DNA of 64,000 bases from Sorangium cellulosum (GCF_002950945.1 NZ_CP012673.1:10802501-10866500); one strand, 5' to 3'. Positions 31,847 to 45,338 are shown, counted from the stretch's first letter. The notes: generated by a model from the sequence alone, not told the origin. Made by a program: numbers and translations.

Positions 31847-32048
31847 GCCATCGCGGGGCGCTGCGCCCCTCCGATGGGCGCTGCGCCCCTGCGCATCGGG
31901 CCGAAAGCCTCCAGCGCACCGCCCCCGCCCGCATCTCCGTCGCCTCCGGCAGCCGCACAACGCGCTGGAGCACGCGGAGCCACCGGCTGTTGGTTCCCCA
32001 ACCTCGGTCGGGTCACGGCGCCTCCTGCCGTTCGAGCGGCCGGACCGG

Positions 32049-32462
32049 ATGATGCGTCGACGCGACGCTGACGAGGGGTCGTACAAGCCGGCCACCTTCG
32101 ACTTCCTCGGCTTCACCATCCACTGGGGCAAGAGCCTCGCGGGCAAGTGGGCAGTGAAGACGCGAACGGCATCGGATCGCTTCCAACGGGCATTGAAGGG
32201 TATCTCGCAGTGGTGCAAGGCCCATCGCCATGAACCACTCGAGAGGCAGCAGCACGTCTTGAACCTGAAGCTCCGAGGCCACTACGGCTACTATGGCCGC
32301 CCTGGCAATCGGGCGAGGCTCTGGACTCTTCTGCATTGGGCCACGCGGGTGTGGTGGCGGTGGCTGCATCGCCGCTCCCAGCGTGGTCTCTCCTTGGCGG
32401 CAATGAATCGGCTCCTGAAGCGCTACCCGCTTCTGAAGCCGACCGCCGTCCGAATCGTGTAG
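32049..32462 (+). pseudogene. group II intron reverse transcriptase/maturase, C-terminal remnant
   Basis: The frame gives FDFLGFTIHWGKSLAGKWAV, RFQRALKGISQWCKAHRHEP, LKLRGHYGYYGRPGNRARLW and LLKRYPLLKPTAV, the maturase (domain X) end of bacterial group II intron proteins. The reverse transcriptase fingers and palm (YADD motif) are missing upstream, where only unrelated sequence is seen, so the intron is 5'-truncated and cannot move by itself. Confidence 0.85.
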
Positions 32463-32479
32463 CGAAGCCGTGTTTCGAA

Positions 32480-32512
32480 GAGCCGGATGCGGGAAATCTG
32501 CACGTCCGGATC
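32480..32512 (+). ncRNA. group II intron domain V-like hairpin
   Basis: GAGCCGGATGCGGGAAATCT followed by GCACGTCCGGATC folds as a 34-base-type hairpin: AGCCGGA pairs with TCCGGAT and GCGG/CTGC pair around a GAAA loop, with a small bulge. It carries the AGC triad and the CGT bulge-like segment expected of domain V. It lies 18 bp after the maturase stop, where domain V should be. Confidence 0.75.
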
Positions 32513-32530
32513 CGTGGGGGCCCCGGGAAG

Positions 32531-32851
32531 GTGACGACCCGGGACGTCGACGAGAGCCTGCTGAGCGCGTTCCCGCGCAGCGTCATTCCAGAGGAGCGGC
32601 GGCGGCGAGTCTACTGGAACGGCGTGCTCGCGCGCGCGGAGGTGAGCTCCAGCTACAAGCCGGCGCGCAAGCTATGGCGTCGCGAGCGACAAGGCCACTA
32701 CATGCCCAGCACGGTCGGCGTGCGAGTCGCCGGCGAAGCGGGCAAGCCGGACACCTACGTGCCGCTCGATCGCCTGCTAGGTTGCGACATCCTCGAAGAA
32801 CAGAGCGCGCCAGACGCAGCCAGCCGGGCTCATGTCACGAGCCCGTCCTGA
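32531..32851 (+). pseudogene. hypothetical protein fragment downstream of the intron tail
   Basis: The frame reads TTRDVDESLLSAFPRSVIPE, RVYWNGVLARAEVSSSYKPA, then YMPSTVGVRVAGEAGKPDTY and VPLDRLLGCDIL before a stop. It has normal protein-like composition but no start and no recognised family. It may be the 3' exon of the gene the intron once entered. Confidence 0.4.
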
Positions 32852-32896
32852 AACGTGATGCTGCCGAGCACGAACGTCTGCTCGGTGTACCGCCTG

Positions 32897-33919
32897 TCAC
32901 TCGTTCCAGTTCTTCCACTCGTTCCAATTCTTGGACTGAGTCTGCCACACGCCCGTGTTGTTGTAGTCGCCACCGTCTTTGAGGAACGCGTCCTTGCGGG
33001 AGTTCTCCCCGCCGAGGTGCCAACGCATCCAAGCAACGTTCGCTCCGGCGCCGTCCCAAGGCCCCGAGCCGTGACCACCGCCCTTCATCTTGCCGAGCCA
33101 GACTGGCCCCTTGTTGCCGGCGTTGTTGAAGTCACCCTCGGCGTTGGGCGCCTCTTGACCCGTTTCACCGTAGATGATGCCGACAGGGATCTTGAGATTG
33201 ACGAGGGCGTTGTGCTCGAAGGAGCCGCTGTTGTTGAGCAACGCGGTGGAGACGCGCTTATCGGTTTGAGCAGCCGCTTCCGACGACAGCCCGCCCATCG
33301 AGTGCCCGAACACACCAACGCGGTCGAGGATCAAGCGGCCGTACATGGGGCTGTTCTGATCGGCGTCCTGAGCCTCCAGCCAATCGATCGCCGCCGACAT
33401 GAGCACGGCGTCGCCCGTCGACTCTCGAATACCGACGAGGACGAAGCCGTGCGAGGCCATGCGCGTCAGCAGCTGTAGGTAGTCGCGAGGAGGGGTACCT
33501 CCGCCCGGACCCCAAATGGCCACCGGGTGCTTCTTGTTGGGCTCGGTGGTGAGCGTCGTCGGCCTGACGAGAATGTGGCCACCGCCGCTGAACGAGAGGT
33601 CCTGAACCGTCGTCTCGAGCGGTCCGTTAGCGTTCACATTGTCACCCGCCAGCACCACTTCGGGCCGATTGACCTGGCCGCCGCTACCGCCCGCGCCCGA
33701 GTCGCTGCCTCCGGAGCTCGTGCCGGTGCCTGCGGACCCCGCAGTGGTACCACCCGAGCTGTTGCCAGCGGCCTCGCCCGTGCCGCCCGCTCCGGCGGGG
33801 TCAGCGCCGCCGGCACCCGAGCTCGAACCGCTCGCCCCTGGGCTGTAGCCGTCGCCGGGAGCGGACTCGCTCGAGCAAGCAAGAACTAGAATGAGAACAG
33901 AAGGAGCTAGTTGCCTCAT
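32897..33919 (-). CDS. secreted alpha/beta-hydrolase lipoprotein
   Basis: A 340-aa protein starting at the ATG at 33919. The lipobox is LILVLAC. A Gly/Ser/Ala-rich linker of about 75 residues follows, as common in myxobacterial lipoproteins. The hydrolase part has an oxyanion segment HPVAIWGPGGGTPPRDYLQL, the nucleophile elbow VFGHSMGGLSSE (Ser), and late MKGGGHGSGPWDG with a candidate catalytic His; the Asp is probably in IPVGIIYGETGQEAPNAEGD. This matches dienelactone hydrolase/cutinase-like esterases. The substrate is unknown. The C-terminus repeats NEWKNWNE. Confidence 0.82.
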   Translation of the reverse strand: MRQLAPSVLILVLACSSESAPGDGYSPGASGSSSGAGGADPAGAGGTGEAAGNSSGGTTAGSAGTGTSSGGSDSGAGGSGGQVNRPEVVLAGDNVNANGPLETTVQDLSFSGGGHILVRPTTLTTEPNKKHPVAIWGPGGGTPPRDYLQLLTRMASHGFVLVGIRESTGDAVLMSAAIDWLEAQDADQNSPMYGRLILDRVGVFGHSMGGLSSEAAAQTDKRVSTALLNNSGSFEHNALVNLKIPVGIIYGETGQEAPNAEGDFNNAGNKGPVWLGKMKGGGHGSGPWDGAGANVAWMRWHLGGENSRKDAFLKDGGDYNNTGVWQTQSKNWNEWKNWNE

Positions 33920-34570
33920 GGGATACCTCGGAGCTCCGAGCGCGCTTTCTTGACGACGGCCCTCAGGCCAACCTGCTACCGGAGCGGAAAAATCCGAACG
34001 ACTCGCTGCTGTGCGGCGGCTGCGATGTGAGCGCACACATGACCCGATTCCGCTACGAAGTCCACCTATTCCGCTGCCGCGCGATTGTTCAAACCGCGCT
34101 AAACTCGAGGACTTCGGCCGGACGGCTCTAGCGCCCGACGGCGGGAGTATCGTCACCTCGTGAGCCTGACCGAGCCGACCGACTTTCCCATGCCGGAGGT
34201 TGACGCCAATGGGGTCGACCAGTAGTGTACAGCTATACGGTAGGATGCCTTCCGCTTGGTGCTATTGCCGCCCAGTTTCGTTGATGCTCCAGCCCCTTGC
34301 ATCGAGCATGCTGCGTGAGGGTGAGGAGCTCTACGCAGCGAGGATGGCCATCATGGAGGGCGCTCGCTCCGCGTACGCAATGAGGGAGGACGACGTCCAC
34401 GGATCCACGTGGCCTGCATTCCGGTTAGCTGTCCCGAATTCTCATCGGAAAAGCTTCTGGCACATGGCAGCCTCCCTTCCGGCCACCGCTCGAAAATTCC
34501 CACCCATCGTTGCCCCACGCCCGCCTCACGACGGGGTAGGTCCCCAAAAGGAGCGGAGCAGTGGCACGGT
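33920..34570. other. Intergenic region with a dispersed repeat
   Basis: No intact gene was recognised. Base composition is mixed. It includes a 38-bp sequence (34227-34264) that recurs with some changes at 45392-45430. Confidence 0.4.
34227..34264 (+). repeat. dispersed repeat, about 38 bp, copy 1 of 2
   Basis: GTAGGATGCCTTCCGCTTGG and its left flank (GTACAGCTATAC) correspond to GTAGGATGCCTACCGCTTGG with GTACAGAACTAC at 45392-45430. Possibly the end of an insertion element or a small mobile repeat. Confidence 0.55.
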
Positions 34571-34662
34571 GCCGGCCACAAAATAGGCGACGAGGAGACC
34601 TGATCTTGGCGGACAGCCTCCTCGTCGTGCTCCGATTCTCTTGCCCAGGAATCGAAGCGGTC

Positions 34663-34838
34663 ACAGTGTTATCCAGAGCGCCATCGACATCAAGCGCTGG
34701 CAGCAGCAACCTCCCTCGGTCGTCGAAGCCCGGCCTGCTCGCTGTTCCGCCTGCGGCGCCGCGAGCTGTCCGCTCGGTGGCGCCATCCGGCTCCAAGGCC
34801 ACGGCAGGCGCGAGCGGCAGGTCTGGGACGGGCGATGA
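34663..34838 (+). pseudogene. zinc-ribbon protein fragment, possibly transposon-associated
   Basis: One frame reads HSVIQSAIDIKRWQQQPPSV then EARPARCSACGAASCPLGGA and IRLQGHGRRERQVWDGR before a stop. This looks like the N-terminal part of small zinc-ribbon proteins that accompany transposons in myxobacteria (Cys pairs followed by a G-H-G-x-R-E-R motif). The rest is missing. The assignment is tentative. Confidence 0.4.
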
Positions 34839-34943
34839 CCGACGTCACTTCGGGGGGTTGGTCCGAGCCCGCTGGAACGTTCTCGAAAAGAGGCTGCGGG
34901 TTCTTTCCGCATGCGGGATCTTGGAATGCTGAGATCGTTGCGC

Positions 34944-35099
34944 GTAACCGCCCGGCCATCGCCATGGGCATGGCCCCTTGCGGCTCTCGCCGCGGTTGAC
35001 GATGCTGGGCGCGGGGCGGCATCGGCCCACGGCACCGGGCGGGCACGGGCGGTCCTGAGATGGCGCTCGGCGACGCGGTCTCCGCCCGCGTCGCAGGCC
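34944..35099 (+). repeat. IS66 left-end remnant
   Basis: This starts with GTAACCGCCCGGCCATCGCC and follows the left 160 bp of the IS66 element (7659 onward) with scattered changes: ATGGGCATGGCCCCTTGCGG, GACGATGCTGGGCGCG and CGGTCTCCGCCCGCGTCGCA are shared. No IS66 gene remains. It runs directly into the 29-bp repeat at 35101. Confidence 0.8.
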
Positions 35100-35100
35100 A

Positions 35101-35129
35101 CTGCGATCCGGCTTCTTTTACCTACGCGC
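35101..35129 (+). repeat. 29-bp dispersed repeat, copy 2 of 2
   Basis: Identical to 4710-4738. It sits exactly between the IS66-end remnant and the LysR fragment. Confidence 0.7.
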
Positions 35130-35343
35130 TCCGCTCCTCGCGGCGTGCCTCGCAGGCCAAGGGATCGCGCAGGTGATCGAGCTCTACGTGCGCGAGCACC
35201 TGGCCGACGGACGGCTGGTTCAAGTGCTCCCGGAGTGGGCCGAGGAGACGTATCCCCTCTACGCGTACCATCACTCCGCGCAGCTCATGTCGGTCAAGGT
35301 CCGCGCGTTCCTGGAGTTCGTCGTCGCGCTGACACGCGCGTAG
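35128..35343 (+). pseudogene. LysR-type regulator, C-terminal fragment
   Basis: Seventy-one residues up to a stop: APLLAACLAGQGIAQVIELY, VREHLADGRLVQVLPEWAEE, TYPLYAYHHSAQLMSVKVRA, FLEFVVALTRA. This is the end of the substrate-binding domain of a LysR regulator (G-x-G-I, then G-x-L-V-x-V-L-P-x-W, then P-x-Y-A). The DNA-binding domain is absent; the sequence begins at the 29-bp repeat. Confidence 0.8.
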
Positions 35344-35346
35344 CGT

Positions 35347-36936
35347 TCAGTGCGTCGTCGCGCCGCCGAGCGTGGGGACCGCCTCGTCGCTCTCCACCGC
35401 GAGCGCGGCCGAGGTCGTCGGCGTGGAGCACGTGTTCCCGTCCGCGTGCGCCGCGAGGAAATCCTCGAGCACGCCCTCGCGGTGCGGGAGGAAGAAATCG
35501 GTGAGCGCCGTCGAGAGCTCCCCGTCCTCCTTGACATGGACGAACCGGAGCTGCGTATCCTCCACGGGCCACGTCACGTTGTTGCCGAGCGAGTCGCCGG
35601 CGCTCAGCTGGTGGCACCCGGCGCACGACTGGGTGGTGGCGCGGTTGGCCACGTCCGCGGGCGTGAAGACGCTGTCCCGCCCGAGGCGCACGAGCTCGGC
35701 CTGGATCCGGTCGCGCAGATCGAGGTTCGGCAGCCAACTGTCCTCCGGCAGCAGCTGCCTCAGGTAGTCGTTGCTGTCGTCGACGGTGCTCTGGCCCGCG
35801 TTGTAGAGGGCCTCCCTCGAGTTCTTGAGCTGGATGTCGTTGATGTCGCCGCTGAGGGTCGTGAGCTTGTCGACCGACTCGAGGAAGTCGTCCATGAACC
35901 ACGTGTAGCGGAAGTCGCTCTGGTCGAACTTCGTGCTGAACAGCTCGCCGAAGGGGTTCTCCTTCACCGTGACCGGCTTGAAGGTGAGCCGATCCCCGCC
36001 GTTCGGCCCGTCGGAGGTCTTCGCGATCTTGAACTCACGGAGCTGCCAGATCTGGCCGGGCTGGACCTGCCCGGGGGCGCCGGGGTTGCCCATGAACTGG
36101 TTGGTGCGGATCTGGCCCGTGCCGCGGCGGCCTCCGGGGCCGTGGACCGCGTCGGCGAAGTTGTCCGGGTGGAGCACCGGACCGAAGCCGGCGTCGAGCA
36201 GGCCGACGGTGAAGAACGTCTCGAGCTCGTTGGCGCGCTCGGCCGCGTCCAGGGTCGAGAGGCGCGCCCAGAACTCGGCCACCGGGAGGCATGCGGCGAG
36301 GCCGCATTCGGGGTGGGGGTTCGGGAGCTGGGCCTCGAAGATGAACAGGTTGCGGTCGGCGATGCCGGCCGTCTTCTTGGCGTAGACGATCCGGTACTCG
36401 CCGCAGTGCGAACCGTCCAGCGGCGCCAGATCGAAGCGGTTCACGACCGCGATCGGCTCCACGAAGTCCGGCGAATCCTGGTCGAACGGATCGCTCGTGG
36501 CGAGGCGCCCCTCCCTCCGGCAGTTGATCCGGTAGCCGTTGAGCGTGGGAACACCTTCGCTGTTGGTCTGGTCGTCGCAATGGATGGCGTCGGGGAACTG
36601 AGCTCCAACGGAGAGGTTGAAGAAGTCCCACCAGCGGCGGTAGAGATCGAGGGGGGTCTGTTCATCGAAGGTCCCCGCCCTCATGATGAGCTGATTGAGG
36701 ACGAACTGGAGCGGGAACCGGGTCATGGCTTGCGGGTCGGTGACCTTCGTGAGGATCAGCGATCGCAGCGGCTCGATATCCAGCGGGGCCGACAGCGCCT
36801 GCCGGCGCTCCGCGGCGTCGATGCCGGCGACCTCGCCGGGCGCGCCCGCGTCGCCGCACGCGGCCAGAGAGGCGGACGCCGCGGCGCACATGACCGCCGC
36901 GGCAAACGGGAACCTGGAGGCATAACGAAGGTGCAT
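35347..36936 (-). CDS. lipoprotein with CXXCH haem-binding-type motif (529 aa)
   Basis: The ATG at 36936 has AGGAG six bases upstream. The signal peptide ends in a lipobox (ASASLAAC). The mature protein has long helical and beta stretches (LDLYRRWWDFFNLSVGAQFP, EYRIVYAKKTAGIADRNLFI) and, near the C-terminus, TTQSCAGCHQLSAGD, a CXXCH motif that could bind covalent haem c, followed by ENG/VTWPVED. A single CXXCH late in a large lipoprotein is known in myxobacteria, but I cannot name the function. A redox or peroxidase-like role at the outer membrane is possible. The stop is four bases from the LysR fragment end. Confidence 0.75.
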   Translation of the reverse strand: MHLRYASRFPFAAAVMCAAASASLAACGDAGAPGEVAGIDAAERRQALSAPLDIEPLRSLILTKVTDPQAMTRFPLQFVLNQLIMRAGTFDEQTPLDLYRRWWDFFNLSVGAQFPDAIHCDDQTNSEGVPTLNGYRINCRREGRLATSDPFDQDSPDFVEPIAVVNRFDLAPLDGSHCGEYRIVYAKKTAGIADRNLFIFEAQLPNPHPECGLAACLPVAEFWARLSTLDAAERANELETFFTVGLLDAGFGPVLHPDNFADAVHGPGGRRGTGQIRTNQFMGNPGAPGQVQPGQIWQLREFKIAKTSDGPNGGDRLTFKPVTVKENPFGELFSTKFDQSDFRYTWFMDDFLESVDKLTTLSGDINDIQLKNSREALYNAGQSTVDDSNDYLRQLLPEDSWLPNLDLRDRIQAELVRLGRDSVFTPADVANRATTQSCAGCHQLSAGDSLGNNVTWPVEDTQLRFVHVKEDGELSTALTDFFLPHREGVLEDFLAAHADGNTCSTPTTSAALAVESDEAVPTLGGATTH

Positions 36937-37053
36937 GAACACTCCTGTAGAGTAAGGTGGACCGGGGTCGATAGCGGGATTCATACCAACGTCGCTCGCG
37001 CCGAGCTCGGCCACCGCCGGGGCATGCGCGAGCGCATGCCCCGGCGTATCGCT

Positions 37054-38142
37054 TCACGGATTGTAGTCAGGATTGTAGTCGCAGAGGCAAACTGAGTATT
37101 CATTCGCCGGGGTGGGCCACCAGGTCCCCGTCCAGCTCGACTCGGTCCAGGGGACGTTCCTCCAGATGTCGCACACCTGCGGGCACACCTGCGTCGCGTG
37201 ATGCTGGTCCCAGATCGGCGCAACTTTCTTCTCGACGGCGCCGTCGGCGGGTATCTTGATCTGAGCCGAGGTATACCCAGGGATATTCCAGGCCTCGCTC
37301 AGGCGACCTCCCTTGAACTCGCACGTCGTGCCGAAGTGAACGAAGGAGCTGCAGCCAGGGTCGCTCAGGCAGGAGAGCGCGCACCCCTCGAGGTCGAGCC
37401 CGAGCTGGGTCTTCCAGAGCTCTCCGGCGAGGACCTTCCCCTGGCCGACGTCGAACAGATCAGATGGAGTCTCTTCGAAATAGGCACTGCTCTCAGCGCT
37501 GAACAGGTAGGGGTAGTCGAGGTGGTTCAGCCGGTTGTGCGGGTAGTAGCCGCCACTGCAGATGATGTTTTTCGTAGGCCATTGCGACTCGCAGTCGGTA
37601 TCCGGATCCGGATCCGGCATGCCGAACGTATGCCCGAGCTCGTGGCCGATGCTTCCGATTCTGCCCAGGTCCCCCTCCTCGGCTCCATCGATGATCCACT
37701 TGGGCATGACGGATGCGCCGTAGCCGGTGGCCGCCCCGTTGCCGGACACGCTCGAGATGTCGGCCTCCAGGAAGATGATGTACTTGTGGTTGGCGTCCCA
37801 GTTGCAGGCGTCAGGGTACACGTCCCTGGCCGCGTTGCAGGCGTTTCCGAGCCAGTACCACTCCAGGACGCCGTGAATGCCGTCGGGGTTGGTCAGGAAC
37901 CAGCTCACGTCATGATGGCTTCGAACCGTCACGACGTCGTCCGTGGTCATCGTGGCGCCGTAGTTCTGCCATGTCTGACGGTTGTGCTCGACGGCGTTCG
38001 CGACGAGAGCGGCGCGGTCACTTCGCTGCGCGTCGCTCGGCACGACGTAGAGGACACGAACACTCTTTGTGCTCGCTTGGGCACTCGCCGTGGCGGCGAG
38101 AAGCGTGGCTCCGAACATGGCGAAGGCGAATGTATTTCTCAT
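37054..38142 (-). CDS. secreted zinc metalloprotease with PAN-like and mannan-binding-like tail
   Basis: A 362-aa protein starting at the ATG at 38142 (AAGGAG upstream). The signal peptide (MRNTFAFAMFGATLLAATAS, cut near ASAQA) is followed by a protease domain with the zinc site IGSIGHELGHTFGMPDPDPD (HExxHxxG-type, HELGHTFG). A Cys-rich stretch LEGCALSCLSDPGCSSFVHF resembles a PAN/Apple segment. The last 50 residues (QVCPQVCDIWRNVPWTESSW, TGTWWPTPANEYSVCLCDYN) resemble the mannan-binding (MVL-like) lectin repeat. A secreted protease that binds glycans would fit predation. Confidence 0.82.
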   Translation of the reverse strand: MRNTFAFAMFGATLLAATASAQASTKSVRVLYVVPSDAQRSDRAALVANAVEHNRQTWQNYGATMTTDDVVTVRSHHDVSWFLTNPDGIHGVLEWYWLGNACNAARDVYPDACNWDANHKYIIFLEADISSVSGNGAATGYGASVMPKWIIDGAEEGDLGRIGSIGHELGHTFGMPDPDPDTDCESQWPTKNIICSGGYYPHNRLNHLDYPYLFSAESSAYFEETPSDLFDVGQGKVLAGELWKTQLGLDLEGCALSCLSDPGCSSFVHFGTTCEFKGGRLSEAWNIPGYTSAQIKIPADGAVEKKVAPIWDQHHATQVCPQVCDIWRNVPWTESSWTGTWWPTPANEYSVCLCDYNPDYNP

Positions 38143-38231
38143 GGTGTCTCCTTTACGAGGCGTGTGATCTCGCACGATGTGAGGGCTCGCGTGGGCAATC
38201 ACGGCTGGCCGAGAGGCGAGAGCTTCCATCG

Positions 38232-38581
38232 TCATTGCTTGGCGCTGCCTGGCGCTGTCCAACGGTGTTCAACGCTGTTCAAATCCATTTCAGCGACGTT
38301 TCTGTCTAGCGGATCGTATTCAGCGACCGCCGTGCGCAGGTATTTGTTGCCAGGGTAGTTCTCGGCGGCTTGCGTGTGCGAAGTGCCCCACCACCAGGCG
38401 AGGCCGGCGCTCACGAGGCCTCCGCCGGACTGCATGAAGGCGCCGCGCTCGCGGCGTCCGAGCTATCTGATCCTGTCGCATCGTGGGCGGGCGAGCACGC
38501 GAGCGGCGCCGACGCGAGGAGGGCGGCGGTGGCGAGGAAGGAGGCGAAGCGAGGGCGAGCAGGTCGTGAAGGCGTGCCCAT
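38232..38581 (-). pseudogene. short lipoprotein gene, probably frameshifted
   Basis: The ATG at 38581 gives MGTPSRPARPRFASFLATAA with a lipobox (ASAPLAC) and then a Ser/Ala-rich stretch that stops at 38411. A second frame continues directly: MQSGGGLVSAGLAWWWGTSH, TQAAENYPGNKYLRTAVAEY, DPLDRNVAEMDLNSVEHRW. One frameshift near 38415-38440 would join the two into one small exported protein. Alternatively they are two small genes. Confidence 0.4.
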
Positions 38582-38949
38582 CGGTACCCAGCGAGGAGAA
38601 CGCGGCGCGCGGGTGATTGCGTCGTTCTTGATGCTCTTCGATTGCATGATGCTTATCGTTGTTTTTCTCGGCGATTTCGCCGATTCGTCTACAGCGCTCC
38701 CCCCCGCGGTGTGGCCAGATCCCTCCCCTCGGGAGGAGGACCGGGGCCCACATCGCTCTGCCCACTTGAAGGTCACTGCGACGTGGACGGAGTCTCAAAA
38801 ATAGTTTGGCGAGGGCATGGCTACCCCGACGGCCGCAAACGTCCTTCGCGCGCGCGGGGCTAGCTTTTGTCTCCCGAGACAAGGCGGCACCCACGTGCGC
38901 TACGCGAAGCGCAGCCCTCCCGCCGTACGTTTGCGAAAGGAGCTCTATT
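38582..38949. other. Intergenic region with a degenerate repeat
   Basis: No gene. The segment 38613-38815 is a diverged copy of 39102-39313; both end in a stretch with GTCTCAAAAATAGT. Confidence 0.5.
38613..38815 (+). repeat. degenerate direct repeat, about 200 bp, copy 1
   Basis: Shared landmarks with 39102-39313 are the start (GATTGCGTCGTTCTTGATGC against GATCGCGTCCTTCTTGATCC), the CGGTG.TGCCAGA.CC.TCC segment and the end GGAGTCTCAAAAATAGTTTG against GAAGTCTCAAAAATAGTCTG. The intact sigma factor gene follows copy 2. Confidence 0.6.
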
Positions 38950-39092
38950 CGCGGAGGAGCGAGGCGACGCTCACGTCGAGCCGGCCCTGGACCAGCCTGG
39001 CCAGCGCAGGAAAGTCCGGAGCGGCGCCCGCCCCGCGTACCCGGCAATCTTCGGTGTGGCCGAGGGCGGCGCGCTAAAGAGGCCCTCGAGGA
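38950..39092 (-). pseudogene. internally deleted remnant of the adjacent sigma factor gene
   Basis: 38950-39004 matches 39327-39382, the 3' end of the intact sigma factor gene (GCGGAGGAGCGAGGCGACGC and onward). At 39005 the match jumps to 39747-39836 (GCGCAGGAAAGTCCGGAGCG), so about 365 bp are deleted. It is a decayed tandem copy. Confidence 0.75.
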
Positions 39093-39101
39093 GGACGCGG
39101 C

Positions 39102-39313
39102 GTGCGGGTGATCGCGTCCTTCTTGATCCTTTCCGGGTGCATTTTTCTCGTCACGCTCTATCGGCGACGTGCGACGTGCGACGTCGCCGAACGGTCCACA
39201 GCGTTTCGCGGTGGTGCCAGACCCTTCCTTCGCCAGGAGGGCCGGGGGCTCACACCCGCGTGCCTACCGGGAAGTCACCGTGAGGCGGACGAAGTCTCAA
39301 AAATAGTCTGGCG
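39102..39313 (+). repeat. degenerate direct repeat, about 200 bp, copy 2
   Basis: This is the partner of 38613-38815. Together with the sigma remnants the order is repeat-sigma remnant-repeat-sigma gene, as expected from a tandem duplication that later decayed. Confidence 0.6.
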
Positions 39314-39321
39314 AGGTGTGC

Positions 39322-40137
39322 CTACTCGCGGAGGAGCGAGGCGACGCTCACGTCGAGCCGGCCCCGGATCAACCTGGCCAGGCTCGCGTACTGCGACTCG
39401 GTGAGGCCGAGCTTGGCGACGAGCTCCGCGCGCGTGCCCTCGCGCAGCGCCTCGCGCGCGGCCGCGAGCCAGCGCGCCGCCGTGGCGCGCCCGACCTGGT
39501 AATGCGCGCCCAGGACGTCGATGCTCAGGCCGTCGAGCAGGTGGAGGCGAAGCAGCGCGCGTTGCTTCGGCGAGAGGCGCCCCATCGCGACGCGCACGGC
39601 CTCTTCGAACTCGGCCTTGTAGCGCGCCTCGAGGTAGGCGGCCTCCACGTCGACGGAGGCGGCGATCTCCCGCTCCTCGTCGAGCGGGGTGCTCGCCATG
39701 TCCGCCTTGCGCCGCCGCAGGTTGATCGCGGTGCGTACCGCGATCACGCGCAGGAAAGTCCGGAGCGGCGCGCGCCCCGCGTACCCGGCAATCTTCGGCG
39801 TGGCCGAGGGCGGCGCGCTGAAGAGGCCCTCGAGGACCACCTGCCGGAGGTCGTCGGCGAAGGCGGGCGACGGCTCGACGCGGGCCGCCGCGCGCGCGAT
39901 CACCCCGGAGAACTCCCGCTCGAACGCGGCGTGCGCACCCGGTACCCCGAGGACGCAGGCGCACGCCAGGTAGACGTCCGCCGCGAGCGACGGAGGCGGC
40001 AGCGCGCCGCCCGCGGCCGAGCAACGCTCGCCGAGGTAGCGCGCCAGCGCGGTCGCCTCGACGGCGATGGCCGGGAAGGCCGCCTGCCCCGCCTCGAAGA
40101 GCGCCGCGATCGTCGCGCCGGGATCGGCGTCGGGCAT
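39322..40137 (-). CDS. sigma-70 family RNA polymerase sigma factor
   Basis: A 271-aa protein from the ATG at 40137. Region 2 appears as AFADDLRQVVLEGLFS and GRAPLRTFLRVIAVRTAINL; region 4 as MGRLSPKQRALLRLHLLDGL then SIDVLGAHYQVGRATAARWL. The N-terminal 80 residues lack the usual region 1. The frame is open further upstream, but that part overlaps the divergent kinase gene. Sigma factor next to a kinase whose N-terminus has a zinc anti-sigma motif suggests that the kinase controls it. A decayed partial copy lies downstream. Confidence 0.82.
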   Translation of the reverse strand: MPDADPGATIAALFEAGQAAFPAIAVEATALARYLGERCSAAGGALPPPSLAADVYLACACVLGVPGAHAAFEREFSGVIARAAARVEPSPAFADDLRQVVLEGLFSAPPSATPKIAGYAGRAPLRTFLRVIAVRTAINLRRRKADMASTPLDEEREIAASVDVEAAYLEARYKAEFEEAVRVAMGRLSPKQRALLRLHLLDGLSIDVLGAHYQVGRATAARWLAAAREALREGTRAELVAKLGLTESQYASLARLIRGRLDVSVASLLRE

Positions 40138-40213
40138 CACCCCGCCCCCGCCGAGGCCCGCCGCGAACGCAGAGGAGAGACCGCTCGCTCGATCCACCTG
40201 CGGAGAATGGCTG
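40138..40213. promoter_or_regulatory. Divergent promoter region of sigma factor and kinase
   Basis: With the starts chosen here, 76 bp separate the two divergent genes. Both promoters must lie here or within the N-terminal codons of the neighbour. No clear -35/-10 pair can be named. Confidence 0.4.
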
Positions 40214-45082
<4,869 letters not shown>

Positions 45083-45179
45083 TGGTCCGTGACCACCGAC
45101 GTCGGCGCTGGCTTGCGGGCGCGCGCGCGTCGCCCTCGCCTGGGCTCCCCGGGACGTCGACTGCCATATGCCCTGACGT

Positions 45180-45338
45180 CATGATGCCGCCCTTGTCGGG
45201 CAGGAAGGTGTTGCCGAGGTAGTAGTCCTCGTCCCCGGGGAGCTGCGTGCGCGTCTCGGAGACGATATCGCTCGACAGGTTGATGAGCACGCAGCTCGAC
45301 GCGGCGTCCCAGGTCGGCCGCGAAAAGGCCACCGGCAT
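45180..45338 (-). pseudogene. unrecognised protein fragment
   Basis: The minus-strand frame from the ATG at 45338 reads MPVAFSRPTWDAASSCVLIN, LSSDIVSETRTQLPGDEDYY, LGNTFLPDKGGIMTSGHMAV and then enters the antisense of the kinase end. The composition is protein-like, but no family is recognised. Probably a remnant. Confidence 0.3.

Noticed and set aside
35350..37095. A 581-codon plus-strand frame opposite the CXXCH lipoprotein.
   Set aside because: The minus-strand gene has a signal peptide, a lipobox and a ribosome site; the plus frame is Arg/Glu-rich antisense without a domain.
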